Notes: generated from the sequence alone by a model not told the origin. A stretch of DNA of 18,910 nt from Alphaproteobacteria bacterium (GCA_005882415.1 VBAE01000094.1:1-18910); one strand, 5' to 3'; positions 7,196 to 14,769 are shown, counted from the stretch's first letter. Numbers and translations are program-made.

Positions 7196-7885
7196 ATGAC
7201 CCGCCCGTCCCTCCGCAGAATCCTGAAGTTCGCCGCCGCCGGGCTCGGCGCCATCCTCGCCGTCCCACTGCTCTACTTCCTCGCGGCACTCCTGCTCGGC
7301 GCCGTGCCCATCAACGCCTCCTGGGAGCCGCCCAAGGAAGGCATCACCATCTTCGTCCGCACCAACGGCGTTCACACCTGGGTGATGGTTCCGTCCGTCA
7401 CTCCCGAGATGGACTGGCGGCCGCTCGCGCCGGGGAGCGACCTCAAGAATCCGCGGTGGAGCGGGAATTATCTCGCCATCGGCTACGGCAACCGCGAATT
7501 CTATCTGAACACGCCGACCTGGGGCGACCTGACCGTCGGGCGTGCACTCGGTGCCGCCTTCGGCACCGGCACGACCCTCATCCATGTCGACCATAGCTGG
7601 AACCCGAAGCCCAATGAGTATCAGCGCCCGCTCGTCCTCGCCCACGACCAATATCTGAGGCTCGTGGAGTACATCCGCGCCGGCTTCCGGACCGGCGCCG
7701 ACGGCCGAACCATCGTCCTCCCCGGCCGCGGATATGGCGCGTCGGACGCATTCTACGAGGGCAATGGCAGCTACAGCGCGCTTCTCACCTGCAACGAGTG
7801 GACCGGCCGGGCGCTTCGCCACGCCGGGGTGCGCACCGGCGCCTGGACGCCGCTTTCGCAGAGCATCATGTGGCGCCTGGACTGA
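7196..7885 (+). CDS. DUF2459 (TIGR02117) family membrane-anchored protein
   Basis: This 229-residue protein has one N-terminal hydrophobic helix (about 12-36) preceded by arginines, so the rest should lie in the periplasm. The motifs TNGVHTWVMVP (56-66), GYGNREFYLNTPTW (96-109), HVDHSWNPKPNEYQRPL (130-146) and LLTCNEWTGRAL (196-207) are those of the DUF2459 family, first noted near urease genes and without an assigned function. His60 in the early GVHTW motif and Cys199 in the late TCNEW motif occur in the order expected for circularly permuted papain-like (NlpC/P60-type) hydrolases. I offer that as inference only. It stands 68 bp upstream of the PuuD-like gene in the same direction and may share its transcript. 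The start ATG 7196 lacks a strong ribosome binding site. Confidence 0.88.
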   Translation: MTRPSLRRILKFAAAGLGAILAVPLLYFLAALLLGAVPINASWEPPKEGITIFVRTNGVHTWVMVPSVTPEMDWRPLAPGSDLKNPRWSGNYLAIGYGNREFYLNTPTWGDLTVGRALGAAFGTGTTLIHVDHSWNPKPNEYQRPLVLAHDQYLRLVEYIRAGFRTGADGRTIVLPGRGYGASDAFYEGNGSYSALLTCNEWTGRALRHAGVRTGAWTPLSQSIMWRLD

Positions 7886-7953
7886 CGGGGCTTACCAAGG
7901 CTTCGGGGCTGCGATAGAGCGAGCCGACAACCATAAACCACAGGGGGTTTGGG

Positions 7954-8544
7954 ATGGCTAAGATACTCGGCAATTTCCACGTCGCGCTTCTGATCGGCGT
8001 GGTCCTGCTCCTCGCGGCGATGTTCGGCCTCCACGGCAGCGCGCTCGGCGATTCCGTCTACTGGGCGGGCTGGCTCCGCTTCCTCCACATCTTCGCCGGC
8101 ATCCTCTGGATCGGCCTCCTTTATTACTTCAACTTCGTCCAGATCCCGACCATGCCGAAGGTGCCGGCCGAGCTTAAGCCGGCGGTGTCCAAGTACATCG
8201 CTCCCGCCGCTTTGTTCTGGTTCCGCTGGGCGGCGCTTGCCACCGTGGTGGTCGGCCTGCTCCTCGCCGAGGCGCAGGACCATGGCTATGTCGGCCGGGC
8301 GCTGACCTTCCAGGACGGCTACAGGACGATCGGCATCGGCATGTGGCTGGGGATTATCATGGCGGCGAACGTCTGGTTCATCATCTGGCCGAACCAGAAG
8401 CGCGCGCTCGGCATCGTGCCCGCGGAGGACGCCGCCAAGGCGCGTTCGGCCAGCGTCGCGATGATGGCAAGCCGCACCAACCTCATCCTGTCGCTGCCGA
8501 TGCTCTATTGCATGGTCGGCCAGATGCACATCGCCGCCGCCTGA
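7954..8544 (+). CDS. PuuD-like integral membrane protein (urate hydroxylase N-terminal domain family)
   Basis: This 196-residue protein has about five membrane helices (8-25, 38-60, 82-104, 127-146, 176-194). The segment RFLHIFAGILWIGLLYYFNF (42-61), the FWFRWAALATVVVGLLL stretch and WPNQKRALGI (145-154) match the membrane domain of PuuD-type urate oxidases. PuuD itself continues into a cytochrome c domain, and this protein stops before it, with no CXXCH. It may therefore be a stand-alone membrane subunit or a relative with another role. Similar short proteins are common in alphaproteobacteria and have been mislabelled in databases. It ends 25 bp before the oxoprolinase start, so it could be the first gene of that operon. 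A GGGGG run precedes ATG 7954. No urate or allantoin genes are seen nearby, so a role in purine breakdown is unsupported. Confidence 0.82.
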   Translation: MAKILGNFHVALLIGVVLLLAAMFGLHGSALGDSVYWAGWLRFLHIFAGILWIGLLYYFNFVQIPTMPKVPAELKPAVSKYIAPAALFWFRWAALATVVVGLLLAEAQDHGYVGRALTFQDGYRTIGIGMWLGIIMAANVWFIIWPNQKRALGIVPAEDAAKARSASVAMMASRTNLILSLPMLYCMVGQMHIAAA

Positions 8545-8569
8545 CGCGGCCGCAGGAGAACCGCCGCGG

Positions 8570-11500
8570 ATGATTGGAAGCTGGTCCTTCTCGATCGACC
8601 GCGGCGGCACCTTCACCGACATCGTCGCGACCGCGCCCGACGGACGGGTGCTGAGCGCGAAACTGCTCTCCGACAATCCGGAGCAATATGACGACGCCGC
8701 GGTGGAGGGCATCCGCCGGCTGATGGCGGAGCACGGCGCGGGGCCCATCGAGGGGGTCAAGATGGGCACCACCGTCGCCACCAACGCCCTCTTGGAACGC
8801 AAGGGCGAACCGCTCCTCCTCGCCATCACCCGCGGCTTCGGCGACGCGCTGCGCATCGGCTACCAGGCGCGGCCCGACATCTTCGCCCGCAACATCGTGC
8901 TTCCGGAGGCGCTGTACGGTTCGGTGCTGGAGGTGGACGAGCGGGTGAGCGCCGAGGGCGAGGTGCTTCGGCCTTTGGACGTCGACGCGGCTCGCGCGGG
9001 GCTCCAGGCGGCGTTCGACCAAGGCGTCCGCGCCGTAGCGATCGTCTTCATGCACGGCTGGCGCTGGACGGAGCATGAGGCCGAGGTGGCGGCACTGGCG
9101 CGGCAGGTGGGCTTCACCCAAGTCTCCGTCAGCCACGAGGTCGGCCCGCTGATCAAGCTCGTCGGGCGGGGCGATACGTCGGTGGTCGATGCCTATCTTT
9201 CCCCCGTGCTGCGGCGGTACGTGGATCGGGTGGTGGGAGCGCTCGGAAGCGATGCCCGCCTGTTCTTCATGCAATCCTCAGGCGGGCTCACCGATGCCGG
9301 GGCCTTCCAGGGCAAGGACGCGATTCTGTCCGGCCCCGCGGGTGGGATCGTCGGGATGGTTCGGACCGCCGAGGAGGCCGGGTACGACCGGATCATCGGC
9401 TTCGACATGGGCGGGACGTCGACCGACGTCTCCCATTATGCCGGCACCTACGAACGCACCAACGAGACGGTGGTGGCCGGCGTTCGGGTTCGCGCGCCGA
9501 TGCTGGAGATCCACACCGTCGCTGCAGGCGGAGGCTCGATCTGCCATTATGACGGGAGTCGCTTCCGGGTCGGGCCGGACAGCGCCGGCGCCGTCCCCGG
9601 CCCCGCCTGCTACCGCCGCGGCGGGCCGCTCACCATCACCGACTGCAACGTCGTCCTCGGCAAAATCCGCCCCGAACATTTCCCCGCCGTCTTCGGAGCC
9701 GGCGGCGACAAGAGGATCGACGCGGAAGCCTCCCAGGCCCTCTGCGCCGCGATCGGCGTTGAGGCCGGGATGAGCGCCCGCGACGTGGCGGAAGGCTTCG
9801 TCCGGATCGCGGTCGACAATATGGCCAATGCGATCAAGAAAATCTCGATCGCCCGCGGCCACGATGTCGGCCGCTACACTTTGGTCTGCTTCGGCGGCGC
9901 CGGCGGCCAGCACGCGTGCCTCGTCGCCGACTCGCTCGGCATCGGGCGGGTGATGATCCATCCCCTCGCCGGAGTGCTCAGCGCCTATGGCATGGGGTTG
10001 GCCGACATGGTCGAACTCAGGCAGCGAAGCCTCGGCGGCGAGGCGTTGGAGACGGTGCTGGCGGAGCTGGAGGCGGAAGCGGTCGCGGCGCTTCGGGCAC
10101 AGGGGGTGGAAGGAGTGACAGTCACTCGCCGGGCGGCGCTGCGCTACGAGGGGAGCGACAGTGCTTTGGAAGTGCCCGTCGGCGAGGGAATGGAAGCCGA
10201 GTTCGAGGCGGCGCACCTCCAACGCTTCGGCTTCGCGTCGCCGGGAACGGCCATCGTAGTGGAAACGGCGGTGGTAGAAGCGACCAGCTCCTCCCCGGAA
10301 CGGGGAGGGGGACCGGCGAAGCCGGTGGAGGCTGCGCATGGTCCCCCTCCCCGTTCCGGGGAGGAGCCATGTGACCGCGCTTCCCTCACCGCCGGCACCC
10401 GCATCCCAGGCCCAGCCCTCATCGTCGACCCCTCCTCCACCACGGTCGTCGAAGCGGGCTGGCAGGCGGAAGTGGACCCCCACGCCAACCTCATCCTCAC
10501 CCGCTCCACCCCCCGCGACACGGCCCACGCCATCGGCACCGAGGCCGACCCGGTCATGCTCGAGCTGTTCAACAACCTGTTCATGGCGGTCGCCGAGGAG
10601 ATGGGGGTGGCGCTCCAGAACACGGCGAGCTCGGTCAACATCAAGGAGCGGCTCGATTTCTCCTGCGCTTTGTTCGATCGCGAGGGCGCGCTGATCGCCA
10701 ACGCGCCGCACATCCCGGTTCACCTCGGATCGATGGGCGATTCGATCCGGACCGTGATCGACAGCCGCGGCGGGGCGATGAAGCCGGACGACGCCTATGT
10801 CCTGAACGCGCCCTATCGCGGCGGCACCCATTTGCCCGACGTCACCGTGATCATGCCGGTCTTCGCCGACGATAAAGACCCGGAGCCCGCCTGGTTCGTC
10901 GCCGCCCGCGGCCACCATGCCGACATCGGCGGGATCGCGCCCGGATCGATGCCGCCGGACAGCAAGACCATCCTCGACGAGGGCGTCCTGATCGACGACG
11001 TGCTGCTGGTCGACGCCGGCGGCTTCCTCGAAGAGGAGATGCGCGCCCTCTTGGCCTCGGGGGACTGGCCCGCGCGCCGCCCGGACCGCAACATCTCGGA
11101 CCTGAAAGCCCAGGTCGCCGCCTGCGCCCGCGGGGCCGCCGAGCTCCGCCGGGTGGCCGGGGAGTACGGCCGGGCCGTGGTCGACGCCTACATGGCCCAC
11201 GTCCAGGCCAATGCCGAGGAAGCGGTTCGGCGGCTGATCGGCTCGCTGTCCGACGGCAGCTTCCGCTACGCGATGGATAATGGCGCCGAGGTGTGCGTGA
11301 CCGTCACCGTCGATTCCGCCGCCCGCTCCGCCACCGTCGACTTCACCGGCACCAGCGCCCAGCAGCCGAATAATTTCAACGCGCCTTACTCGATCTGCCG
11401 CGCCGCCACCCTCTACGTCTTTCGCACCATGGTCGACGACGCGATTCCCATGAACGACGGCTGCCTCCGCCCGATCCAGCTGATCGTGCCGGAAGGGTCG

Positions 11501-12079
11501 ATGCTCAACCCGCATTTCCCGGCCGCCGTGGTCGCCGGCAATGTCGAGACCAGCCAGGTGATCACCGACGCCCTGTTCGCCGCCTGCCGGGCGCTCGCGC
11601 CGAGCCAGGGGACGATGAACAACTTCACCTTCGGCAATGAGCGGCACCAATATTATGAGACGATCGCCGGCGGCGCCGGGGCCGGCCCGGGCTTCGACGG
11701 GGCGAGCGCGGTCCAGACCCACATGACCAACAGCCGCCTCACCGATCCGGAAGTGCTGGAAACGCGGTACCCGGTGCTGATCGAACGCTTCGCCATCCGC
11801 CGAGGCTCGGGCGGGGCCGGGCGGCACCGGGGCGGCGACGGGGTAGAACGCCACATCCGCTTCCGCGAGCGCATGCGGGCGGGGATCCTCTCCAACCGGC
11901 GCGAAGTGCCCCCGCGCGGAATCGAAGGCGGCAGCGATGCGGCGCCGGGCGTGAACCAACTCGTCCGAGCCAATGGCAGCATCGAAACCCTCACAGCCAC
12001 CGCCTCCGCCGACATGGCCCCCGGCGACATGTTCATCATCGAAACGCCGGGCGGCGGCGGGTTCGGAGCGGAGTCGTGA
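8570..12079 (+). CDS. 5-oxoprolinase (ATP-hydrolysing), single-chain HyuA-HyuB fusion
   Basis: This 1169-residue cytoplasmic enzyme is predicted to open 5-oxo-L-proline to L-glutamate with ATP. The HyuA-like half starts with the nucleotide-binding motif DRGGTFTD (10-17), followed by MGTTVATNALLERKGE, GPAGGIVGM, GFDMGGTSTDVS (277-288), NTVAAGGGS-like residues and CFGGAGGQHA. The HyuB-like half begins near residue 660 with DPVMLELFNNLFMAVAEEMG, then NIKERLDFSCALFDREG and NAPHIPVHLGSMGDS, and ends in a Gly-rich tail. Order and motifs agree with eukaryotic OPLAH and bacterial single-chain homologues rather than with split hydantoinase subunits. Residues about 573-599 (SSSPERGGGPAKP...) are encoded by an inserted palindrome and are not family sequence. 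They interrupt the HyuA C-terminal region while keeping the frame. AGGAGA precedes ATG 8570; the stop overlaps the DUF969 start (GTGA). Confidence 0.92.
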   Translation: MIGSWSFSIDRGGTFTDIVATAPDGRVLSAKLLSDNPEQYDDAAVEGIRRLMAEHGAGPIEGVKMGTTVATNALLERKGEPLLLAITRGFGDALRIGYQARPDIFARNIVLPEALYGSVLEVDERVSAEGEVLRPLDVDAARAGLQAAFDQGVRAVAIVFMHGWRWTEHEAEVAALARQVGFTQVSVSHEVGPLIKLVGRGDTSVVDAYLSPVLRRYVDRVVGALGSDARLFFMQSSGGLTDAGAFQGKDAILSGPAGGIVGMVRTAEEAGYDRIIGFDMGGTSTDVSHYAGTYERTNETVVAGVRVRAPMLEIHTVAAGGGSICHYDGSRFRVGPDSAGAVPGPACYRRGGPLTITDCNVVLGKIRPEHFPAVFGAGGDKRIDAEASQALCAAIGVEAGMSARDVAEGFVRIAVDNMANAIKKISIARGHDVGRYTLVCFGGAGGQHACLVADSLGIGRVMIHPLAGVLSAYGMGLADMVELRQRSLGGEALETVLAELEAEAVAALRAQGVEGVTVTRRAALRYEGSDSALEVPVGEGMEAEFEAAHLQRFGFASPGTAIVVETAVVEATSSSPERGGGPAKPVEAAHGPPPRSGEEPCDRASLTAGTRIPGPALIVDPSSTTVVEAGWQAEVDPHANLILTRSTPRDTAHAIGTEADPVMLELFNNLFMAVAEEMGVALQNTASSVNIKERLDFSCALFDREGALIANAPHIPVHLGSMGDSIRTVIDSRGGAMKPDDAYVLNAPYRGGTHLPDVTVIMPVFADDKDPEPAWFVAARGHHADIGGIAPGSMPPDSKTILDEGVLIDDVLLVDAGGFLEEEMRALLASGDWPARRPDRNISDLKAQVAACARGAAELRRVAGEYGRAVVDAYMAHVQANAEEAVRRLIGSLSDGSFRYAMDNGAEVCVTVTVDSAARSATVDFTGTSAQQPNNFNAPYSICRAATLYVFRTMVDDAIPMNDGCLRPIQLIVPEGSMLNPHFPAAVVAGNVETSQVITDALFAACRALAPSQGTMNNFTFGNERHQYYETIAGGAGAGPGFDGASAVQTHMTNSRLTDPEVLETRYPVLIERFAIRRGSGGAGRHRGGDGVERHIRFRERMRAGILSNRREVPPRGIEGGSDAAPGVNQLVRANGSIETLTATASADMAPGDMFIIETPGGGGFGAES
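10287..10367. repeat. 81-bp palindromic element inserted in frame inside the oxoprolinase gene
   Basis: A perfect 27-bp inverted repeat (arms 10287-10313 and 10341-10367) surrounds a 27-base centre that carries a smaller hairpin (CCGG-CGAAG-CCGG, 10313-10325). The arms are built from TCCTCCCC, GGAACGG and GGGAGGGGGAC blocks, the same blocks as in the element at 12730-12860. The total length, 81 bp, is a multiple of three, and the frame read through it has no stop. It encodes a Pro/Gly/Ser/Arg-rich linker. It is a REP-like or MITE-like palindrome by form; no transposase or target duplication is evident. Confidence 0.9.
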
Positions 12080-12867
12080 ACTATCTCGTCCTCATCGGCA
12101 TCCTGATCGTCGTCGCGGGGTTCGCGCTTCGGCTCAACCCGCTGCTCGTTGTCGCCGTCTCCGCGCTCGCGACGGGGCTGATCGCCGGCAAGGGGTTCGT
12201 CGAGGTGCTGTCCGCCTTCGGCAAGGCGTTCAACGACAACCGCTTCGTCACCTTCATCTACATCCTCCTCCCCGTCATCGGCCTCCTGGAACGCTACGGG
12301 CTCCAGCAGCGGGCGCGGACCATGGTGGGGAACATGCGCGGCGCGACGACCGGGCGGCTGCTGATCGGCTATCTCCTGTTCCGCCAGATCAGCGCCTCGC
12401 TCGGCCTCATCTCCGTGGCAGGGCAGGCGCAGACGGTCCGGCCCTTGGTTGCGCCGATGGCCGAGGCTGCGGCCGAGAGGCAGGATCCGGCGCTGACCGA
12501 AGAGGGCCGAGAGAAGGTCAAGGCCGTCGCCGCCGCCACCGACAATGTCGGCCTGTTCTTCGGCGAGGACATCTTCATCGCGATCGGCTCGATCCTGCTG
12601 ATGGTCGGCGTGCTCGAGCAGAACGGCATTCACCTGGCGCCGCTCCAGCTCTCCGTCTGGGCGATCCCCAGCGCCATCGCCGCCTTCCTGATCCACGGCG
12701 CCCGTCTGCTGCTCCTGGACCGGAGATTGTCCTCCCCGCGCGGAACGTCTGGGGAGGGGGACCACCCGAAGGGTGGGGGAGGGGTAAGTGTCGCGGCCTC
12801 GCCAGTTACCCCTCCACCCCGCTTCGCGGGGTCCCCCTCCCCATCTGGCGATGGGGAGGATTTATGA
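12076..12867 (+). CDS. DUF969 family membrane protein, probable subunit of a 5-oxoproline-linked transporter
   Basis: This 263-residue membrane protein starts with GTG 12076, overlapping the oxoprolinase stop as GTGA, with GGAGCGGAG upstream. Hydrophobic helices lie at about 3-40, 58-72, 160-185 and 190-212. NDNRFVTFIYILLPVIGLLERYGLQ, FRQISASLGLISVAGQAQTVRPL and ATDNVGLFFGEDIFIAIGSILLM match the DUF969 pattern. DUF969 genes are regularly paired with DUF979 genes near pyrrolidone-carboxylate peptidase or oxoprolinase genes, which suggests a two-component permease; that role is inferred. The natural family sequence ends about residue 218 (LLLLDRRL). The last 45 residues are Pro/Gly/Ser-rich and come from translation through the palindromic element at 12730-12860, so the C-terminal tail is acquired. 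The stop overlaps the DUF979 start. Confidence 0.88.
   Translation: MNYLVLIGILIVVAGFALRLNPLLVVAVSALATGLIAGKGFVEVLSAFGKAFNDNRFVTFIYILLPVIGLLERYGLQQRARTMVGNMRGATTGRLLIGYLLFRQISASLGLISVAGQAQTVRPLVAPMAEAAAERQDPALTEEGREKVKAVAAATDNVGLFFGEDIFIAIGSILLMVGVLEQNGIHLAPLQLSVWAIPSAIAAFLIHGARLLLLDRRLSSPRGTSGEGDHPKGGGGVSVAASPVTPPPRFAGSPSPSGDGEDL
12730..12860. repeat. 131-bp multi-hairpin palindromic element at the DUF969/DUF979 junction
   Basis: This is a nested inverted repeat. The outer arms TCCTCCCC (12730-12737) and GGGGAGGA (12853-12860) pair. Next, GGGGAGGGGGACC (12751-12763) pairs with its complement at 12830-12842, and GGAGGGGTAA (12778-12787) pairs with 12806-12815. Side hairpins ACCCGAAGGGT (12764-12774) and ACCCCGCTTCGCGGGGT (12816-12832) protrude, giving a cloverleaf-like fold. 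It shares arm blocks and layout with the 81-bp element at 10287-10367. The left end is translated as the DUF969 tail and the right end contains the DUF979 ribosome binding site. Confidence 0.9.
12853..12860 (+). promoter_or_regulatory. Ribosome binding site of DUF979, supplied by the palindromic element
   Basis: GGGGAGGA ends three bases before ATG 12864 and is the only Shine-Dalgarno-like sequence available for that start. It is at the same time the outer right arm of the 131-bp palindrome, so it can pair with TCCTCCCC at 12730-12737. Translation of DUF979 may therefore depend on ribosomes reading through DUF969 and opening the stem. Confidence 0.6.
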
Positions 12868-13739
12868 TCGGCCTTCCGCAGCTCTATCTGCTCGCCGGGG
12901 CGATGTTCGCAGCCTTTGCGGTGCTGAGCGCGCTCGACCGGACCAACCGCAAGCGGTTCGGCAACGCCGCTTTCTGGGCGCTGATCGCGTTGAGCTTCTT
13001 CGCCGGGGACCTGCTCGGCCGCGGCGATCCGCCGACGACCAGCGAGGCGGAACGCGCCGCGTCTTCGGAACGGCGCGGCAACCGCTTGTTCCTGCCCGCC
13101 CTCATCGTCCCGGTCACGGCCCTCGTCGGGAGCCTGTTCCTCAAGGACAGCGGCTGGATCGACCCCAAGCAGGTGACCCTGGTCTCGCTCGGCGCCGGCG
13201 TGCTGATCGCGCTCACCGTCTGTTATCTCTGGCTGAGGCCCCCGCCGCTCGCCCCGGTCGAGGAAGGGCGGCGGTTGATGGATTCGGTCGGTTGGGCCGC
13301 CGTCCTGCCGCAGATGCTCGCAGCCCTCGGCGCGGTGTTCGCACTCGCCGGGGTGGGCGAAGTGGTCGGCGGAATCGCCGGCCAGGCGATCCCCGAAGGA
13401 AGCCTGTTCGCCGCCGTCGCAGCCTATGCGCTCGGCATGGCCCTGTTCACGATGATCATGGGCAACGCCTTCGCCGCCTTCCCGGTGATGACCGCGGCGA
13501 TCGGAATCCCGATCCTCATCCACCGCTTCGGCGGCGACCCGGCGATCGTCTGCGCGATCGGCATGCTGTCGGGCTTTTGCGGCACCCTGCTCACCCCGAT
13601 GGCCGCGAATTTCAACATCGTCCCCGCCGCCCTGCTCGACCTCAAGGACAAGAATGCGGTGGTGAAGGCGCAGGTGGGAACCGCCATCCCGCTGCTGGCC
13701 TGCAACCTCCTCCTCCTCTATTTCCTGGCTTTCCGATGA
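12864..13739 (+). CDS. DUF979 family membrane protein, probable transporter partner of DUF969
   Basis: This is a 291-residue, strongly hydrophobic protein with about eight to nine helices. The segments GLPQLYLLAGAMFAAFAVL (3-21), FFAGDLLGRGDPP, MGNAFAAFPVMTAAIGIPIL and AIGMLSGFCGTLLTPMAANF are characteristic of DUF979. The motif near the end (CGTLLTPMAANFN) is conserved-looking and polar within a hydrophobic stretch, as expected for a substrate path. ATG 12864 is fixed by the GGGGAGGA site and by the ATGA overlap with the DUF969 stop. The frame is open far upstream, but that part antiparallels the other genes and the repeat. Its own stop overlaps the DUF2891 start. The inferred function is uptake of 5-oxoproline or a similar compound together with the DUF969 protein; no experimental role is known to me. 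Confidence 0.88.
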   Translation: MIGLPQLYLLAGAMFAAFAVLSALDRTNRKRFGNAAFWALIALSFFAGDLLGRGDPPTTSEAERAASSERRGNRLFLPALIVPVTALVGSLFLKDSGWIDPKQVTLVSLGAGVLIALTVCYLWLRPPPLAPVEEGRRLMDSVGWAAVLPQMLAALGAVFALAGVGEVVGGIAGQAIPEGSLFAAVAAYALGMALFTMIMGNAFAAFPVMTAAIGIPILIHRFGGDPAIVCAIGMLSGFCGTLLTPMAANFNIVPAALLDLKDKNAVVKAQVGTAIPLLACNLLLLYFLAFR

Positions 13740-14725
13740 CCCAGCTTACCCCCGACACCGCCGCCCGCTTCGCCGCAATCGCTCTGGGCCACGTCACCCG
13801 CGAATATCCGCATAAGCTCGACCAGGTCCTCGACGGGCCGGAGGACGTGCTGCCCCCTCGCGAGCTCCACCCGATCTTCTTCGGGAGCTTCGACTGGCAC
13901 AGCTGCGTCCACGGCTGGTGGCTGATGCTGCGGCTTCGGCGGCTGTTCCCGGACCTCCCCGTGATGCGCGAGGTCGAGACGCTCGCCGACGAGATGCTGA
14001 CGACGGGCAATGCCAAGGGCGAGCTCGACTATCTCGACCGCGCTTATTCCGGCGGCTTCGAACGGCCTTATGGCTGGGCCTGGCTGCTCGCCCTGCACGC
14101 GGAGGCGCAGCGCCACGAGGACCGGGAGTGGGGCGAGACCCTGGCGCCGCTCGCCCGGGCCTTCGCCGACCGCTTCCACTCCTATCTGCCGAGGCTCACC
14201 TACCCGATCCGGGTCGGCACCCATTTCAACACCGCCTTCGCGATGATCCTCGCGCTGGACTGGGCGGACGCGAACGACCCCGCTCTGGCGTCCCTGATCC
14301 GGGACCGTGCAGAGGCTTATTACTCCGCCGACCGCAACTGCCCCGCCTGGGAGCCGGGCGGCGACGAATTCCTCTCCTCGGCCCTGACCGAGGCGCTGTG
14401 CATGCGCCGCATCCTGGACGACGCCGCCTTCCGAACCTGGTTCGACGCCTTCCTGCCCGACATGGCCGCGGGCGAGCCGCGCAGCCTGTTCACCCCCGCC
14501 TTCGTCTCCGACCGCTCGGACGGCAAGATCGCCCATTTGGACGGCACCAATTTGAGCCGAGCCTGGTGCTGGCGCGGAATCGCGGGAGCCCTCGCGCCGG
14601 AGCTGGCCGACCTCGCCCGCCGAACCGCCGAAGAGCACCTCGCCGCCAGCCTCCCCCACGTCGCCGGCGACTATATGGGCGAACACTGGCTCGCCACCTT
14701 CGCGCTGATGGCGCTGGAAGTTTGA
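13736..14725 (+). CDS. DUF2891 family soluble protein
   Basis: This 329-residue cytoplasmic protein has no signal peptide or membrane helix. It is rich in Trp, His and acidic residues. Motifs include FGSFDWHSCVHGWW (49-62), ERPYGWAWLLALHAEAQ, RVGTHFNTAFAMILALDWA, NCPAWEPGGDEFLSSALTEALCMRR and HLDGTNLSRAWCWRGIA, which identify DUF2891. The spaced WH, HGWW, GWAW and WEPGGDEFLS motifs on alternating helices recall (alpha/alpha)-barrel enzymes, but the reaction is unknown to me. ATG 13736 overlaps the DUF979 stop as ATGA, so it is translated with the oxoprolinase-transporter operon and is its last gene. Its placement suggests action on a substrate of, or precursor to, 5-oxoproline. That is inference. 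Confidence 0.88.
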   Translation: MTQLTPDTAARFAAIALGHVTREYPHKLDQVLDGPEDVLPPRELHPIFFGSFDWHSCVHGWWLMLRLRRLFPDLPVMREVETLADEMLTTGNAKGELDYLDRAYSGGFERPYGWAWLLALHAEAQRHEDREWGETLAPLARAFADRFHSYLPRLTYPIRVGTHFNTAFAMILALDWADANDPALASLIRDRAEAYYSADRNCPAWEPGGDEFLSSALTEALCMRRILDDAAFRTWFDAFLPDMAAGEPRSLFTPAFVSDRSDGKIAHLDGTNLSRAWCWRGIAGALAPELADLARRTAEEHLAASLPHVAGDYMGEHWLATFALMALEV

Positions 14726-14769
14726 GAGAGGAGCGAAACTCCGTGGGCTCGAGAGGCGGGACGGCCGTA

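Noticed and set aside
9278..11959. Very long open frame on the minus strand (over 890 codons) opposite the oxoprolinase
   Set aside because: It mirrors the codon structure of the plus-strand gene, has no ribosome binding site or recognisable domain, and the plus-strand frame has full family motifs. Long antisense frames are expected in GC-rich DNA.
8570..12079. Annotation as N-methylhydantoinase or acetone carboxylase subunits
   Set aside because: Single-chain HyuA-HyuB layout, OPLAH-like motifs and the DUF969/DUF979 partners favour 5-oxoprolinase; split subunits would be expected for the alternatives.
7954..14725. Reading the whole region as a urate/allantoin degradation cluster
   Set aside because: Only the PuuD-like domain hints at purines; no HIU hydrolase, OHCU decarboxylase, allantoinase or cytochrome domain is present.
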